Shown: in pieces, positions 4,780 through 6,284 of the stretch
How positions within the stretch are numbered: position 1 is the first letter of the stretch
How the letters are laid out: the number at the start of each line of letters is the position of its first letter
NCBI GenBank assembly: GCA_028688175.1
Contig: JAQTYS010000158.1
Location: 1 to 6,284 of the forward strand
Reading direction: 5' to 3'
Source of the DNA: Methanothrix sp.
GTDB taxonomy: Archaea > Halobacteriota > Methanosarcinia > Methanotrichales > Methanotrichaceae
Length of the DNA stretch: 6,284 nt
Made by a program: the position numbers and the translations under genes
The notes under the pieces: model-generated
Told to the model about the DNA's origin: nothing
Seen by the model: only the letters and a program-made list of their open reading frames with translations
Databases searched by the model: none

Positions 4780-6150
4780 ATGGCTGATCAAAAAGGCTCC
4801 AAGCCCTTGATGACGGGCTATATGATGTCCACCCAGCTCATGGAAGTAGACGGCTGCAACAGGTGCCAGGAGTGTATGAAGTGGTGCCCGACCTTCGCGG
4901 TGAGGCCGGATCGGCCCGGCATTACTCCCATGTATAAGAACGCAAGGTGGAGAGAGCTGCAAGCTAAGAGCCAGAGCCTGCGCGCCAAGATCTTCGGCCC
5001 CAAGCCCCTCACCGATGATGAGATGAAGGTCTTCACCGAGGACACATATAGCTGCACGACCTGTGGCGTCTGCGGCACGGTCTGCGAGGCAGGAATCAAG
5101 ACCGTCGAACTCTGGGAGGCCATGCGGCCTAACCTGGTAAAGCGCGGTGACGGACCAGTAGGAAAACAGTCTTTCTTCCCCAAGCTCATCAAGGGAGATC
5201 GAAATCCCTACATGGCCAAGCAAGAAGAAAGGCTATGCTGGGTTCCCAAGGATATTAAAGTGCAGGAATCCGGTGATATCGTATACTTCGCAGGCTGCAC
5301 TGCCGCATACCGGCAGCAAGCACTGGGAGTGGCCACAGTCAGGATTCTGGATAACCTTGGTGTCCCCTTCGCCATGCTGGGCAAGGATGAATGGTGCTGT
5401 GCTTCCGCTCTTATCAGAACCGGACAGCGCGAGGTTATGGCAGAGCATGCCGTGCATAATGTCGATGCCTTGAAAGATGCAGGAGCAAAGACGGTGCTTT
5501 TTGCCTGTGCTGGATGTCTGCGCAACGCTGCTGTTGATTGGCCCATGTGGTATGAAGGCTACATCCCATACGAGACTATGCCCCTTTCCGTATTCCTGAG
5601 AGACAAGATAAGGAATGGCGAGGTTAAGTACAAGATACCTCTGAATTACAGATTTACTTACCACGATCCCTGCCACAACGGCAGGCATCTCATGCACCTC
5701 AAGGGAAAAGATTGGTCCTTCGAGGCACCCAGGGATGTCGTACAATCCATCCCCGGCGTCAAGTTCCAGGAGATGGTGAGAAACAGAGCCCTTCAGAGAT
5801 GCTGTGGTGCAGGTGGCGGCGTAAAGGCAGGTATTCCCGACCTGGCCATGGACTGCGCTATGGCCAGAGTTCAGGATGCAACAGAGATTCAGGCAGAAGT
5901 AATCTGTTCCACATGTCCGTTCTGCAGGCTGAACCTGATCGATGGTAGAAACACTGCAAAGTCCCCCATTAAGATGGTGGATATTGTTGAGATGATGGCC
6001 GCATCCATGGGCTTGGACACGACCATACCTGAAAACCCGTACACCAAGTTCCAGTCCCAGGATGTCCTGGTCTGCACGCCAACCGAGTGCAAACTCGATA
6101 CCGTGGAGCGCAAGGAGCCCGGCAAGGATCTGGTGGGCGAGGCTCACTGA
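4780..6150 (+). CDS. hdrD: Heterodisulfide reductase subunit D, iron-sulfur catalytic subunit
   Basis: HdrD reduces the CoM-S-S-CoB heterodisulfide, the terminal acceptor of methanogenesis, on the cytoplasmic side of HdrE. The 456 residues show two 4Fe-4S ferredoxin motifs, Cys26/29/32/36 in 'CNRCQECMKWCP' and Cys92/95/98/102 in 'CTTCGVCGTVC', followed by two cysteine-rich CCG domains. The first has Cys173, Cys206-Cys207 and Cys243/246 ('FACAGC'); the second has Cys298, Cys341-Cys342 ('RCCGAGGG') and Cys376/379 ('CSTC'). In HdrB, such domains bind non-cubane 4Fe-4S clusters that cleave the disulfide. In the first domain the CCG signature reads CCA; all the cysteines are kept. About 45 residues after 410 form a C-terminal tail with Cys432 and Cys437 (CTPTEC), and I recall Methanosarcina HdrD as shorter, near 410 residues. 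The gene is last in the hdrED transcript. Confidence 0.95.
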   Translation: MADQKGSKPLMTGYMMSTQLMEVDGCNRCQECMKWCPTFAVRPDRPGITPMYKNARWRELQAKSQSLRAKIFGPKPLTDDEMKVFTEDTYSCTTCGVCGTVCEAGIKTVELWEAMRPNLVKRGDGPVGKQSFFPKLIKGDRNPYMAKQEERLCWVPKDIKVQESGDIVYFAGCTAAYRQQALGVATVRILDNLGVPFAMLGKDEWCCASALIRTGQREVMAEHAVHNVDALKDAGAKTVLFACAGCLRNAAVDWPMWYEGYIPYETMPLSVFLRDKIRNGEVKYKIPLNYRFTYHDPCHNGRHLMHLKGKDWSFEAPRDVVQSIPGVKFQEMVRNRALQRCCGAGGGVKAGIPDLAMDCAMARVQDATEIQAEVICSTCPFCRLNLIDGRNTAKSPIKMVDIVEMMAASMGLDTTIPENPYTKFQSQDVLVCTPTECKLDTVERKEPGKDLVGEAH

Positions 6151-6181
6151 AGAATGCCCGCTGCGGCGGACATTCTTTTTT
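6151..6181 (+). terminator. Intrinsic-type terminator of hdrED
   Basis: AGAATGCCCGC (6151-6161) pairs with GCGGACATTCT (6166-6176), with one C-A mismatch, around the loop TGCG. It is followed by a run of T to 6181. The stem begins on the base after the hdrD stop. The loop is of the very stable C(UNCG)G type. Read from the opposite strand it lacks a T-tract, so it serves hdrED only. Confidence 0.75.
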
Positions 6182-6230
6182 ATAAAATTTTTAAAAAATC
6201 GTGATTATTTTAGCAAAAATTTTAGCTTCT

Positions 6231-6284
6231 CTATCTCAGGCACTTATCCGTAAACGCCTTGGGCAGGAGATCCGCAACCGTAGC
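6231..6284 (-). CDS. Possible C-terminal end of a convergent gene (partial)
   Basis: Reading leftward from the right edge, a minus-strand frame encodes 17 residues, 'ATVADLLPKAFTDKCLR', then TAG at 6231-6233. Base composition changes from strongly A+T-rich to balanced at about this stop, as expected at the end of a gene, and T-runs follow on that strand. The other two minus-strand frames close within about the same distance, so the evidence is slight. I do not recognise the peptide. Confidence 0.35.
   Translation of the reverse strand, partial: ATVADLLPKAFTDKCLR

Noticed and set aside
5233..6147. 304-codon open frame on the minus strand opposite hdrD
   Set aside because: It is an antisense shadow of hdrD, rich in Cys, His and Ser, with no family resemblance. 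The plus strand has an unmistakable iron-sulfur protein with its own ribosome-binding site.

Overview
The window looks like chromosomal DNA of a cytochrome-containing methanogenic archaeon of the Methanosarcinales/Methanotrichales type, most likely a Methanothrix (Methanosaeta) relative. The strongest evidence is a complete hdrE-hdrD pair encoding the membrane-bound heterodisulfide reductase found only in methanogens with cytochromes. A DUF1699-family gene, known to me mainly from these orders, and archaeal TATA-type promoters agree. A LigD-type ATP-dependent ligase fits Methanothrix or Methanocella better than Methanosarcina. The genus is inferred from gene content, not from a search.

Layout, left to right. 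(1) 3-374, plus strand: the C-terminal OB-fold end of a LigD-type ATP-dependent DNA ligase, cut by the window edge. (2) 430-837, minus: a complete DUF1699 protein, convergent with the ligase. Its promoter region (838-1043) holds two copies of a 12-bp TATA-like element and a cluster of alternating ACTGA/TCAGT half-sites. (3) 1044-3390, minus: a two-gene operon in which threonine synthase is followed after 16 bp by a short core-MetE methionine synthase-like protein. Both act at the ends of the aspartate/homoserine family of amino acids. (4) 3391-4024: a 634-bp divergent intergenic region with the thrC promoter, a G+C-rich hairpin-forming island (about 3580-3740), an inverted repeat, short direct repeats and a candidate hdrED promoter. 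No confident gene is visible in it. (5) 4025-6150, plus: hdrE (cytochrome b) and hdrD (iron-sulfur catalytic subunit), each with a strong GAGGAGG ribosome-binding site, closed by a hairpin/T-tract terminator directly after the hdrD stop codon. (6) 6231-6284, minus: possibly the last 17 codons of a convergent gene.

How the genes work together. HdrE and HdrD form the terminal reductase of the respiratory chain, passing electrons from reduced methanophenazine through HdrE haems to HdrD, which reduces CoM-S-S-CoB. ThrC and the MetE-like protein make threonine and probably methionine, the latter using a methyl donor other than folate. Most of the window is core methanogen metabolism. The points most worth checking are the missing zinc-ligand cysteine in the MetE-like protein, the DUF1699 promoter architecture, and the structured island between thrC and hdrE. 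I found no evidence for a mobile element, CRISPR array, defence system or new multi-gene system.
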